DNA of 64,000 nt. Origin: Carettochelys insculpta (lineage: Eukaryota > Chordata > Testudines > Carettochelyidae). The notes under the pieces are model-generated. The model saw nothing but the letters and a program-made list of their open reading frames with translations, made no database searches and was not told the origin of the DNA. Location of the stretch: positions 5,290,001 to 5,354,000 of the forward strand of contig NC_134167.1 of NCBI RefSeq assembly GCF_033958435.1, in the 5' to 3' direction. This document shows, piece after piece, positions 46,013 through 56,700 of the stretch. Position 1 is the stretch's first letter; each line of letters starts with the position of its first letter. The translations under genes were made by a program, and so were the position numbers.

Positions 46013-46286
46013 GCTTGGTCTACATTAGACCTTACAGTCAACAGCAGATATTCAGTTCGAGCTGTGGCAATGGCGTAGCTAGAACCCATGTATCTGCAGT
46101 TAACTGTAAGGTTCATCCTCGCTGAGGAAGGTCGATGGGAATGTTTGACCCTGTTGACCTCCCCAACTCCTTGAGAGAGCGGCGGTTGACTGTGGAGCCC
46201 GAGAGATCAATTTTGTGCATCTTTACCAGGTGTGCAAAATTGAGCTCTGGGACATCAACCCTTCAACCCAGAAAGTGTAGACATAC
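46013..46286 (+). mobile_element. Harbinger-type MITE with TAA target duplication
   Basis: The left end GGCTTGGTCTACATTAGACC follows TAA, and the right end AGTGTAGACATACCC precedes TAA. The interior CATCCTCGCTGAGGAAGGTC matches the related copies. Confidence 0.78.
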
Positions 46287-46292
46287 CCTAAG

Positions 46293-47827
46293 ACCAAAAC
46301 TCAGTCATGACTTAAAAGTCCATGAGCAAGTTACGCATGGGACCTGATTTTGGGGTCGCTTACCCTGGTTTGAAATCAGGAGGGATGCATCAGAAGTCCA
46401 ATATAAAACTGATGGTTGTGCATGAACTTTGAATCAGGCTCATTGGTTTGAGTAGGAAATGAGTACAAATAGGAACAAGGTGTAAGACTATAAGGCTAGA
46501 TACTCCAGTGTAGATTTCTGCAGCTGACAAGGTCAATGGCATGAAGCCAGTTTTCACCAGATGAGGATCTGTCTGGTAAGAGCTGTGTTGAAGTGGTAGC
46601 AGTTTATTCCCACTTTGCACACCTCTAAAGATTAAAATGACCCCCTCCGCAAAGGATTGGCTTGATTTTTCACATGCCATCCCAGTGTCCCAGGAATGTC
46701 TTTCGGGGCACTGCCATGTCCCCTTTTTCTTTTTCTTTCTTTCATCCATGAAAATATTTGATCTTTTTCTTCCTAAATGTAAAACGTTTGTACAAGACCT
46801 ATGTTGCACTGAATTGCTTTTGCTCCAGGAACAAACAGTCTCACAGAAAGAGTGTTCATTGGCAGGAGCAGTGGCAGGAGGGAAAGAAAAAAAGTGAATG
46901 AGTGGCAAGCCTGTTAAAGCTGTTCTCTTCATTCCAAGTGAATGTTAATGACATTTGTTCTGTGTTTCATGATGAACTGGTTCTGTACCCTGATTTACTG
47001 GAAAAAACACTCCACCATGAGTAATACACCCAGGCCACTTATGAGTCAAAAGCTTGCTGCAGCAAGACTAGCTCACACCATATAAATTATTTTTGCTGTG
47101 TTCATCCATCTGTCTCTCTGGGCATGGTTCTACCATGCCGTCCTCTCTCCCTCACCCTACAGTGCTGGCCCCAGCCTATCCCCTAGCCAGTGCAGGGCCC
47201 AGCTCACCACCACAATGGATAGTCTCCCTGCACCATGCCAATGCAGCCTCTCCTCTGGCCAGTGTGGGGCATGCCCAGCTCCCCGATGAAGCCTTCCACC
47301 TGCACTGTGCCAGCCGCTCCCCAACCCAACATGGCACCTGGCCCAGACCTCCCAACAGAGCCCCCTCACACACCCTGGCAGGCCCAGCACCCTTTCCAAC
47401 CAGCAAAGGGCCCTGACCATACACTTGGGATGTGTATTACAAGAGGTTTCTGTCTAGAGCTTTCTTCCAGCCCATCTTCTGCTTGCAAGTGGGACTGCAA
47501 CAGGGCCTGTAGTTGTACTTAAAAGTGCACTTTTGTCACTGAACAATGACTTCTTAACTCTAATATACATTGTCACAAAGGTGTCCTGGTTCCTCAACTG
47601 AAAATATGGAGGTTGTGGGAAATTGGGGACTTAATAGCCACAATGGATTTGTCCAAAAAACTAGAGTTAACATTCTTATTCTTACAAAAAACAAACCAAC
47701 AAAACACAGCTACATATCCCGGCCAGATATGTAATGACTTGGAGCATTCCAGATTCAGGTTTCATGGCTTACCTGACAGACGATGCTTGGAGAGAGCCTC
47801 AAGAATGTGAAATGGCCTTTCCTTTGG
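46293..47827. other. Gene-free region
   Basis: The open frames at 46390-46932 (minus, 180 codons) and 47093-47522 have no domain and overlap frames on the opposite strand. 47120-47420 is C-rich low-complexity. Confidence 0.45.
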
Positions 47828-47927
47828 AAGTCACAGGCCAGCTCCTCAGCTGGTGTAATTTTATTGATGAAAAGATGATGAAGGGTCTCTAAAGGTTAAA
47901 AACAAAGCAAACCAAATCTGAGTCACA

Positions 47928-47999
47928 GATTCTAAAGCCGGATGCAACCACTGAATCATCTAGTCTGAACTCCCATGTAATGCAAGCCACAGCACATAG
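47928..47999 (-). mobile_element. CR1/SINE tail fragment, reverse
   Basis: CACAGATTCTAAAGCCGGAT and CATCTAGTCTGAACTCC are a decayed reversed CR1-type tail. It lies directly next to the plus-strand CR1 fragment that starts at 48000. Confidence 0.5.
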
Positions 48000-48288
48000 T
48001 AAACCTGGGGAACTCCTTGCCAAAGGAGCTTGTGAAGACCAGAAATTTACCAGGGTCAAAAAAGAGCTAGATAAATTCATGGAGGTTAGGTCCATCAATG
48101 GGTATTAGCCAGGAGAGGTAGGAATGGTGTTTTTAGCCTATGTTTGTCAGAGGTTGGAAATGGATGTCAGGAGAGAGATCGCTTTCTTGATTACCTGTTC
48201 TCTTCATAGCCTCTGGGGCATCAGGCATTGGCCTTTGTCAGCAGACAGGATACTGGGCCAGTATAGCTGTTCTGATATTCTTACTTTC
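48000..48288 (+). mobile_element. CR1 3' fragment, second subfamily
   Basis: It matches the 44.3-45.5 kb subfamily in the opposite orientation: GGAACTCCTTGCCAAAGGAG, then AGATAAATTCATGGAGGTTAGG, then ATACTGGGCCAGTATAGC. It has only the last codons and the 3' untranslated region. Confidence 0.75.
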
Positions 48289-48337
48289 TTCACCTATTTA
48301 CCCCTATTTTGAACCCACTGATGATGCAAGATGGAAG

Positions 48338-48536
48338 CAGTGTTCCTTGCAAGCTGAGCACTTGGGCAGCTGCCCAGAAGAGATTTAAGTGCCTCCAAAC
48401 TGATTAGCAGAGCACCCACATCTGCCTGCCTCCAGCGCCATGTGCTTCTATAGGTGGTGCACATCCGCACATGCCTCAGTGTACATAACAAAATTTATTT
48501 CACAGACGGATGGGAAAAAAAATAGAGGGATCATTG
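48338..48536 (+). mobile_element. hAT-type MITE, copy 4, with 8-bp target duplication
   Basis: It starts CAGTGTTCCTTGCAAGCTGA and ends AATAGAGGGATCATTG. The flanks GATGGAAG (48330-48337) and GATGGAAC (48537-48544) match 7 of 8, the duplication length expected for hAT elements. Confidence 0.82.
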
Positions 48537-48816
48537 GATGGAACCCGAGCAGATTGAACTGGAGTTTGGGGATTATGCTTCACCGTGATTCACCCTCTCC
48601 TCTATAACTGCAAATGGCACTTTGTAAATGATAGCCAAGAACCACAATGTAAATCAAAGCATCTCCATTTCATAATAGGGGTAATCTATGGAGGGAGGAG
48701 AGATGTTGTAACAAGCAATGGGCAAACCTCAGCATGTTGAGCTGGAACTGATGTCAGTGGAGCCTTGCAGGTTTATAATAGCTGAGCATGTGACCTGTGC
48801 ACATATGCAGTAATGT

Positions 48817-49010
48817 ATCAGAGGGGTAGCCGTGTTAGTCTGGATCTGTAGAGCAACGAAGGGTCCTGTGGCACCTTATAGACTAACAGAAAAGTTTAGA
48901 GCATGAGCTTTCGTGAGTTAACTCTGAAAGTGCATCTGAAGAAGTGAGTTAACTCACGAAAGCTCATGCTCTAAACTTTTCTGTTAGTCTATAAGGTGCC
49001 ACAGGACCTG
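48817..49010 (-). mobile_element. PLE-terminal fold-back insert, perfect 63-bp inverted repeat
   Basis: Both flanks read ATATGCAGTAATGT (48803-48816 and 49011-49024), a perfect 14-bp target duplication. Inside, 48862-48924 and 48946-49008 are perfect inverted copies separated by 21 nt. The left end ATCAGAGGGGTAGCCGTGTT is the reversed PLE terminus. It has the same design as the insert at 12569-12766, in the opposite orientation and less mutated, so it is probably younger. Confidence 0.88.
48931..48976 (+). ncRNA. Hammerhead ribozyme-like core in PLE terminus
   Basis: The catalytic segments are in the right order. CTGAAGA (48936-48942) fits CUGANGA. A stem II hairpin GTGAGTTAACTCAC follows, then GAAA (48958-48961). 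Stem III is GC-TCAT-GC, and UC at 48970-48971 provides the U16.1 and C17 cleavage position. Stem I next to the core is poor, with only AAAGT/ACTTT further out able to pair, so self-cleavage is uncertain. PLEs are known to carry hammerhead motifs. Confidence 0.55.
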
Positions 49011-49154
49011 ATATGCAGTAATGTTTGCACTGAGTATTTTAAGCACATTTTCTCTGGTAAGGGTGGGCTGTGTGATCTCACCAATCTCACTTGCCTTGCT
49101 GGAAATACATTCCAATACATATAGATCATTTTCCAGTAGAGTTCAGGTTTCCAA

Positions 49155-49369
49155 ATGGAGGTATCTGTACCCTGTGAGGTACACAAATTCTCATTGGGGG
49201 GTACACAAGAAAAATCTTGTAATGGGCAGCAGACACTGCATAATATTTAGTAAGACTTGGCAATCTAATAATAGGTATATTATGATCCTTTCTCAGATGA
49301 GGGTATGCAGTAAGCTACATTATACTGAAGTAAGTACTCGGCCTAAAAAGTTTGAAGAACCACTGAACT
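49155..49369 (-). mobile_element. hAT-type MITE fragment
   Basis: The right end AAAAAGTTTGAAGAACCACTG is the reverse of a CAGTGGTTCTTCAAAC terminus common to hAT MITEs. The interior has GGGGGGTACACAAGAAAAAT and GATGAGGGTATGCAG. The left limit is unclear. Confidence 0.5.
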
Positions 49370-50424
49370 AGACAATAACAGCTTTGAGCAACTCCTGGGC
49401 ATTTGTTAGTAAAACAGGCACTGCTTTCCGGATTATTAGAACAGAAGAGCTGGACTGAGATCTTTAGCGATTACATTGAAGCTTGTTGTCAATCAGCTTG
49501 TGGCACTTCCGAATTAACCCTGCTCTGTGGCAACAGCTGCCTTGGTTTGCAGCAGATTTGTTTTATGAAACCATTATCAGCTCCTTGGAGAGCTGTTGGT
49601 CAAGAAGCTTCGGAATTGGGATTGCTGGGAATATTTTCATTTTCCATGCAGTGGGGAATGTGAAAGCCCTTCTGAGAGCCTTTCTCATCCACTCCTACCG
49701 GAGTCGTCACATTGCATCCACAGCTAGAAGTCAATGTTTCTGCTTGCTTGCCTCTGCCGGCATAAGGAATACACTTGCTGAGCACTAAGCCCCAGGATTT
49801 TGGACAGAGAGGGTGCTCAGAAAAATGCTGCTGAATTTGGCAAGAGTTCCGAGAAAGGCTATAAAATGAAAGAGCAGGATCCTCAGCTGGGGCAAATCAG
49901 CACAGGTCCATGTACCTCTGTGTTGCTTGGCCGCTTTGCATTGTCTGTGTGTCTAGGGACAGATCTACAATGGTGTTTAGCTGCCTGAGGAAGTACAAAG
50001 GAATCTAGTCGAATGTTTGAAAACTCCTGAGCAGCTTAGGTACATAGATCTCATTGACAGCCACTGGGGGTTTGGCATCTACCTTACCTGGGCACATTAA
50101 TTTATCCCCTTTGGTGCCTTCACTAGAAGAGAATTGGCATCTTTAGGTACCTTTCTACAACTGACTCCAAGGTGACTGGTAAGACTGGTTTTTGAGGAAC
50201 AATAAAAGCACTTAGGGAACGATTTTCTTGCAACACACAAGAGATTAGAATCAATCACTATTTACCAAGTTATATCTACAGGTGCTCAGGGTCAGACAGT
50301 AACAATTTTAAGAAAGGTGGGGACACCAAAGTTGGGGAGGAATTGTCCACTGTGAGAATAGGCTGAATTAAAGCTGTGGAAAGGAAAATTTAGGCTAAAA
50401 ACATTGGGTCAGTGGAGCCTCTTA

Positions 50425-50992
50425 GGGCTTGTCTACATGGTGAGTAAGGCACTCGATGGGTATATTACTTTAGCTGAGCTTTAACTGGGTCAAGTGAAAC
50501 ATACTACAGATTAAATCTCTCTAATCTGGAACTCTCTCATCTGGCAACATCCATAATCCAGCATGTTTTAAGTTAGCCGGAAGACCACTTATCATGCATG
50601 TGGTCCAGTTTCCCATGATCCCACCAGTGCTGGCTGGGATCATGGGAAACTTTGCACAACCACCAGTCCTGGCTCTCAGTGTTGTGTGCTGCTATTTAGC
50701 TGTAATTTACCCCCAAATATTTTCCAAGAGCCCAGTAAGCAGCAGGAGTGTTGGTAATGTGCTAGACAATATTGACCTCCCGTAGTCTGCCGAATTCTCT
50801 CATCCAGCACTGGCCATAAGCCACGGGTGCCAGATTAGAGAGGTTGGGATGGAAAAAAAATCTGAAGCTTGATTTAATTCAGGGGAAGGGAAATCTGTCT
50901 CCCAAGTAGCTCTAAATTAAACCAGTTTCCAATTAAACCTGTTCCTGCCCCCAAATGTCAGCAAAGGGTAAATTTCTGAGTGCAGACAAGGG
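50425..50992 (+). mobile_element. Harbinger-type MITE with a nested inverted-repeat element
   Basis: The left end GGGCTTGTCTACATGGTGAG follows TTA (50422-50424), and the right end GAGTGCAGACAAGGG precedes TTA (50993-50995). The interior is split by the element at 50513-50845. Confidence 0.72.
50513..50845. mobile_element. Inverted-repeat DNA element nested in a Harbinger MITE (Tigger/mariner-like ends)
   Basis: The left end AATCTCTCTAATCTGG and the right end CCAGATTAGAGAGGTT are inverted. The interior has a second hairpin (TTTCCCATGATCCCA at 50609-50623 against its reverse at 50635-50649) and the sequence GACAATATTGACCTCC. Superfamily assignment is tentative and no target duplication was resolved. 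Confidence 0.6.
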
Positions 50993-51374
50993 TTAAATCT
51001 TTTCAGTCATGGCAGGTCTACTGCCCATACCCAGCCTCCTGTCTTCTCCTCTTCTGTGACTCAGCTTGTGTCTTTTCTTCCCCTTTATATTAAATTTGTA
51101 GCCACTTGTATCTCGTCACATGATGTGACCAAGCAGACCTGCCGACAGGCAACAGAGTCACTTGCACTGCAGCCCAGAGTTTCAAAGGGGCCCCCAGAGA
51201 TCCTCACTGCCCCTTTGAATTGCTGCTGGAGTACGGTTCTGCACAGCTCTGAGGGCTGGGGTGCGGGAGGGCTGAGTGCCTTCACCCAGCCTCTTCCATC
51301 CAAGACCCCAACCCTTCTGGGGGCAGGGAGATGGTCCCCCACTCAACCTTGCCCCAGAGCCCACAGTGTCTGTT

Positions 51375-51605
51375 GGCCTGGCTGTGATCAAGTGGCTAAA
51401 ACTGGAGGAAGACTCACAAGACCCGGGCTTGATTCTTTACTCTGCCAAAAACTTGCTGTGGGTCCTTGGGCGAGTCACCTGACCTCTTTGCACCTTTCAT
51501 TGGGTAGCGTGTGCATGTGTTAGGAGAGGGTCTGTCTCTTGCTATGTGGTTGCACAGTGTTTACCACAATGGACTGCTACTTTAATGCAACCAGTAATAA
51601 CCTTC
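51375..51605 (+). mobile_element. MIR-like SINE, plus strand
   Basis: GATCAAGTGGCTAAAACTGG, CTGTGGGTCCTTGGGCGAGT, CACCTGACCTCTTTGCACC, followed by a tail with TTGCACAGTGTTTACCACAA. Confidence 0.65.
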
Positions 51606-52234
51606 CCCAATGATTCTGGGCTGATATCTCCATGCTCCCTGCACCATGGGCCCATGGGGTGCTCCCAACCCTTTTGGAAAAAGCTTCTCTCTTTTAAATG
51701 TTAAAGGCTCATCAAAGACATTGTTATTTTTCATGCAGCAAGATTTGTCTCCAGCATTTTCTGCTTTTCATTGTTCATTAATAATAGGCGAGAGCTTGTC
51801 CCAGGACTTTCATGTCTGCTGTCTTTGCCTCTCATTTTGTGCAGTTCAAAGGCTTGTGCTGCTCAGACTCCCAAATCGTCATTATGCTATATTTAACTTC
51901 CTTGTCCTGCCTTTGTAACTTGTGGTCTTTTAACATTTCAAGTCCATTGGTGTCTGGCTACAATTCTGCCATATATTCACTGGTTTTCATTCCTCATTTT
52001 GTGACATTCATTCCTAGTTAGTCACCAGTAGGGTCTGCCATTCACATGGAAGGAAAAATCACAGGTCTGCTAGTTATTCGAGACATTTCCTTTCTCTCTA
52101 TTGATCCTATTAAAAGATTCACATGCTTGGCTTTATGATTATGCTGTATTTAATTCTGCATATTAAATGAGTGAAGCCCACACATCTGCTGGGGAGCCAC
52201 CTTTTTCAAGTATGTTCCATTGTTTAATGTGCAT

Positions 52235-52335
52235 TTGTAGTGAAGCATAAATGATGAAGCAGTTTGTGATCTACTGAGGAAAAGCGCTATATTAAGAGCT
52301 AGGTACTATGTTAATTAATTATTCATTATTATTAA
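52235..52335 (+). mobile_element. CORE-SINE / L2-like 3' tail
   Basis: GAAAAGCGCTATATTAAGAG, then CTAGGTACTATGTTAATTAA and an ATT-rich end, is the typical tail of these old elements. Confidence 0.5.
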
Positions 52336-52945
52336 TCATAGTTCATATGCAAAAGACTTTTTAGGCTGTTTCACTTATTCCTCCTTGTAGTGAAAGATGG
52401 ATCCCTCCAGTATATTAACTCTTTGTCTTTTATAAAAACCAAAAACACATTATTTCTCCAGGCCTCCATCCCTAGCTCTCGGGTTATCATCATTTGTTAT
52501 TTGCATTCGGCTAGCACTTAGAGGTCCCACCTAAGATCAGGGCAAAAAAAAACATTTGACATTTTTCCACCAGCCTGTATGGTTATCATTCAAACCCAGG
52601 ACTTATGGATTTCCCTGTCTTTCCCACTTGCCTTGGCTATTTCGTCCTTTCTCAGTATTTTTCTTGCTAAAGATCAATGTTAAAAAGTAAATGCAATTCA
52701 GTACTGACCGTTTTGGTTCCATGATTAATGTTTTCACCCTCCTTACTTACCAATGGTTTTGTTTTCTAATTATGTTTCCACTGGACTGTTTTTATATCTC
52801 TTAATGTTCTTTCAAAGTTCTCAACTCTTCTCTCTTTCTGAGCCATGCGTCTTTAGCCTTTGATTCCTCTGGTCTTTTCTAGTTCTTCCAAATGGTAAAC
52901 TGAACTAGGGCCAGAATAAAGTTCATTGGAGTTACTCTGGGATTC

Positions 52946-53060
52946 ATAGGTTTTGAAAGCCAGAAAGCCACTCTTATAATTGAATCTAACCATTTATGTA
53001 ACACAAACCCGAGACTTTCATTCAGAGATTGTACCTTGAGCCCAACAGTTTGTGGTCAAA
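52946..53060 (-). mobile_element. CR1/SINE tail fragment, reverse
   Basis: TTGAAAGCCAGAAAGCCACT, AATCTAACCATTTATGTAAC and TTGAGCCCAACAGTTTGTGG resemble the same CR1-type tail as at 47928, extended further upstream. Confidence 0.45.
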
Positions 53061-53404
53061 CTAGACTACACTGATCTTTGATAATTTTATGGTTAATTAA
53101 TCACATTGTTTAAAATTTGCATCTTAATTCTAATTACAACTTACCTGACATCTGCTTCCAGTCATTATGAGGCCTGGTCTGCACAGTTTAAGAATCCCTG
53201 TGGAAATAATTAGATACCATGAGCAAGTAATCTCTTGACATTTGTTTCAGTTTTGCACCAGTGTGTCAGCATCTGGCTCCAAGCCTAGAGGTGAAAGGCT
53301 GATTAGTAAGGGCCCAAAATCCAGTAAAATCAAGGGAAATAATCCCATATTTAGGGGCTTTGAACTAGGCCCCAACCAGCTGTATAAATTGGATAGCCTT
53401 TATA

Positions 53405-53720
53405 CCAACTCACAGACTCATAGGACTGGAAAAGACCTCAAAAAGGTCATCTAGTCTATTCCCTTGCACTCATGGCAAGACCAAATACAACCATCCCTGA
53501 CAGGTATTTGTCTAACCAGCTCTTAAAAATCTCCAGTGATGGAGATTCCACAACCTCCATAGGCAATTTATTCCCAGGCTCACCCACCCTGACAGTAAAG
53601 AAGTTTTCCCAAGCTCCCTTCTAAACCTCCCTTCCTGCAATTACCTCTTGTCCTAATCTCAGAAGTGAAGAAGAACAAATCTCGCTCTTCCTCACCAAAA
53701 CTGGTATCTACATCCCTTGT
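53405..53720 (-). mobile_element. CR1 3' fragment, decayed
   Basis: The reversed CR1 tail is visible as TCATAGGACTGGAAAAGACC, CATCCCTGACAGGTATTTGT and ATGGAGATTCCACAACCTCC. The coding part is short and frame-broken. Confidence 0.8.
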
Positions 53721-53721
53721 T

Positions 53722-56700
53722 CTTTGTTACACACATCTGGCATATCAATTGGGTTGATTTTTCTTTTTTTCTGCAAAGGGATCATTTTTGTCTCCCCCGC
53801 AGCAATGATAAATGATGGGCCTGTCACACCCTTAAACTCTGACATGTTACTCACAACCAGTTGCAGAGGAATGAAACTCCCAAGGCAGAGCCTGGGGGCA
53901 GCTGAGAATCTGAAAGAGCCTCAAAGAGTAGTTGGAACAACCAATTTCAAGGGGATTAAACCTCAGTGTAATCCAGAGCTTCAGAGCATTCTTTCCAGTG
54001 GCATGTAAGAGGCAAAAGCAAAAATGAGCAGCCGCATTGGAAAATCCAATGTCTTGGTTGTTAGTCAGTTTTTCCATCAATCAGGCCCTAAGGATACACT
54101 CTTTAAAGTTTCCTAATATGCAGAGTTCCAGTTTGAAGGCTGTCACAGTTAGCCAATCAATGTACATGTTCACTCTTATTAAGGGTTTCCCCATGGCCAC
54201 TTCCTGGAGGAAAGGAAAGGGCTTTGTGGATTAGAACAAAGACAGATTCAACAGTGTTGGCTGGTGCCTAGCCCCTTATTCCAAGTCCTTGTATGCACAC
54301 AGCTTTTATGTGAGTGTGACAAAGAAAAGCAGAAGCCTGGAAAAAGTTAAGGGAGAGTGAGTCCCCCTTCCTCTGGCTTGGCAAGTGTGGGGTGTTACAT
54401 GGGAGATTTGGATTTTCTCTCTTTGTGCCATGCATTCTTTTTAGTTCTGCCTTTGTAGTATTTTCCTACAATTACTTTTCTTCTTCATTCAACCACACAA
54501 ATTATCCAGACACCAAGCGAGCTCAGCACGTGTGTTCCAGGGAGCCAGCTCTCTCCTTTGGAATCTTCCCATCTCCACATTTTGCTCCCAATTCTTCCTT
54601 ACAGTCACAGAACCTCTGTTTCCCTCGCTCTTGATTTTCAGAAGTCCCCAAACACGCACCACTCCTGTAAGTTTCTGGGATCTGACTCGCTGACTGGCCC
54701 TGCATCCCTAGCTGATCAGCATGACAGCCCAAACTGAAACAGACCTATGCTCCCCAAATTCCGCAGCCACTTGTCACAATTTGCCAGGCAGCTGAAGTAG
54801 AAGGAGATGCCAACAGAAACAAGGGCTGGCTAATGTGGAAACAGAAACAGGCTAAAGCAGGAGAAAGGGCGGTCTACTAAAAGTACTAGCAGACCTAACA
54901 TTCCATCCCATCCATGTAGAAACATTCAGCATTTTAGAGAGACTGCTCCCCTGCCCTTTGGGAGCATATACAGGTATATCTGCTTGGAATCACCTGTGTG
55001 AGTCCTTTCCAGCACTCACCCAAAAATCTAGTGCAGGATTAAAAAGGAAAGGAAGCATTTGATTTTAAAAGGTCAGACTTTCCAGAGATCTCTGCCTCCC
55101 TTTGCTGGCAGTGAGAGGTTACATACCCATTGGATACAAGATTGTGTTTTCTCTATGTAAATGCTTTTTAATGGATGTTTAGCAAAAAGCTGACAGTGAT
55201 ATGACAGATAGGATCCACTTGAGGCTGTACCAATCACACTATTAGTTTAGTCCTTCATATGACAGAGATCTTGATCTTTCAAGTTTTTTTTTTCTCTCCT
55301 GAAATAGCTGCATCCCTGGTTGATACACATGGAAAACAGCACAGTGAAAGGAAGAAAAAAAACATTTGCAATGGTAGGAAGAAAAAAAAATACATTATGC
55401 ATCAGGTCGACTAAAAGTAAAGTTCTCAGAGAGAAGCATGGGTACGAGATCTCATCACCAGTTCTGCGGGGCATCAGCTACCAAGTGGAGGAGGGGCTTA
55501 TCAAAGTAGCCGCCCCTCCTAAATGCTCCCTCTTGCAGAGTGCATGAGGGTTTATGGAGAATCTGTAGGTTAAGATGGCTACAACCTGTCAATGAAGCCC
55601 ATTTTTAAAGGTGTAGGTTGGACTGTCAGATGCCCCCATAGGAATTAAAGAACCCAATTCCCATTCAAATTGCTGAAAAGGGCAGAGTTAAGGTTGTAGA
55701 GGCAACTTTAACTGTGCATTTCTTAGTTTTCAGAAGTTTGAGTTTTGCTCAACTCAATGTACTTAAAGAGTTAGTGTACCTTTTTCCTATTAAATATGCA
55801 CAGCATGCAGACCTGGGTTAGGTATACATGCTGCTGTTCTGGCATAGTTCTGATGTTTCTAAAACAGGAATCAACAACCCCAGGCACAGGTGTCAAGAGT
55901 GGCATGTGAGCCTGTTTTAATCAGCATGCGAGGTAGGAGCTCAGCCCCACCCTTCCCCCCCCATGCAGGTGGGAGCTTGCCTGTGTATTAACAAAAGCCC
56001 AGCTAAAGCTTCCAACCACCACCTAAAGGGTAAAGCTTTGCACCTTCATTTATTTTTTAACAAAGCTGTTGTAAGTAGGATTGTTAGTGACTTTGAAAAG
56101 TATCTCCTGCACTTGGATCATACAAGGAGGTCAAAAGGTAAAATTTCGGCACTCCACCTCGGAAAGGTTTCTGTAACATAAATGACAGCGAGCACTACTG
56201 AAGGGCTCGGAAACTATTTCAAGCATATTATCCATTTCCTATATACGACACTACCTAACTTCCTTACGCTCCTTTGAAAATTCCAGTTGTTTATATTTAC
56301 AACCAGTCAGGAGGTGATTTGATCGGAATATGCTGACCTTTACCTATCTTTGACTATAACACCTGACATACTTGGCTATTTTGAGTCCATGTTTGTACAA
56401 TCCAGTACTCATGCGGAGCTTGTCTCCAGGATAGTTATCAGGTGTTACAGAGTAGGTGTTCCTGTTAACACGATTCCATCCACCCGCCCCACAGTTGTGT
56501 ATGTAATATTACTAAGAAGACAGGGATAATCAAGGATCAGACTACAAGTGAGCACAGTTCATCAGCCACTAGCATGGCCTCTCTGCAGTGTGGACACAAG
56601 TTAGTGCCATTAGGTAGCCCTCCCAGGTCTCTAATCCTATCATATGCAGGAACCCAGCTCTTGCTTCACGAGCTACACACATCTTGTATAGGCTTCAGTA

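Noticed and set aside
46390..46932. 180-codon minus-strand open frame
   Set aside because: No domain, biased by pyrimidine-rich sequence, overlapped by an 86-codon plus frame; likely accidental.
53160..53240. Another Harbinger MITE starting GGCCTGGTCTGCACAG
   Set aside because: Only a possible left end is visible; no right end or flank duplication was found.
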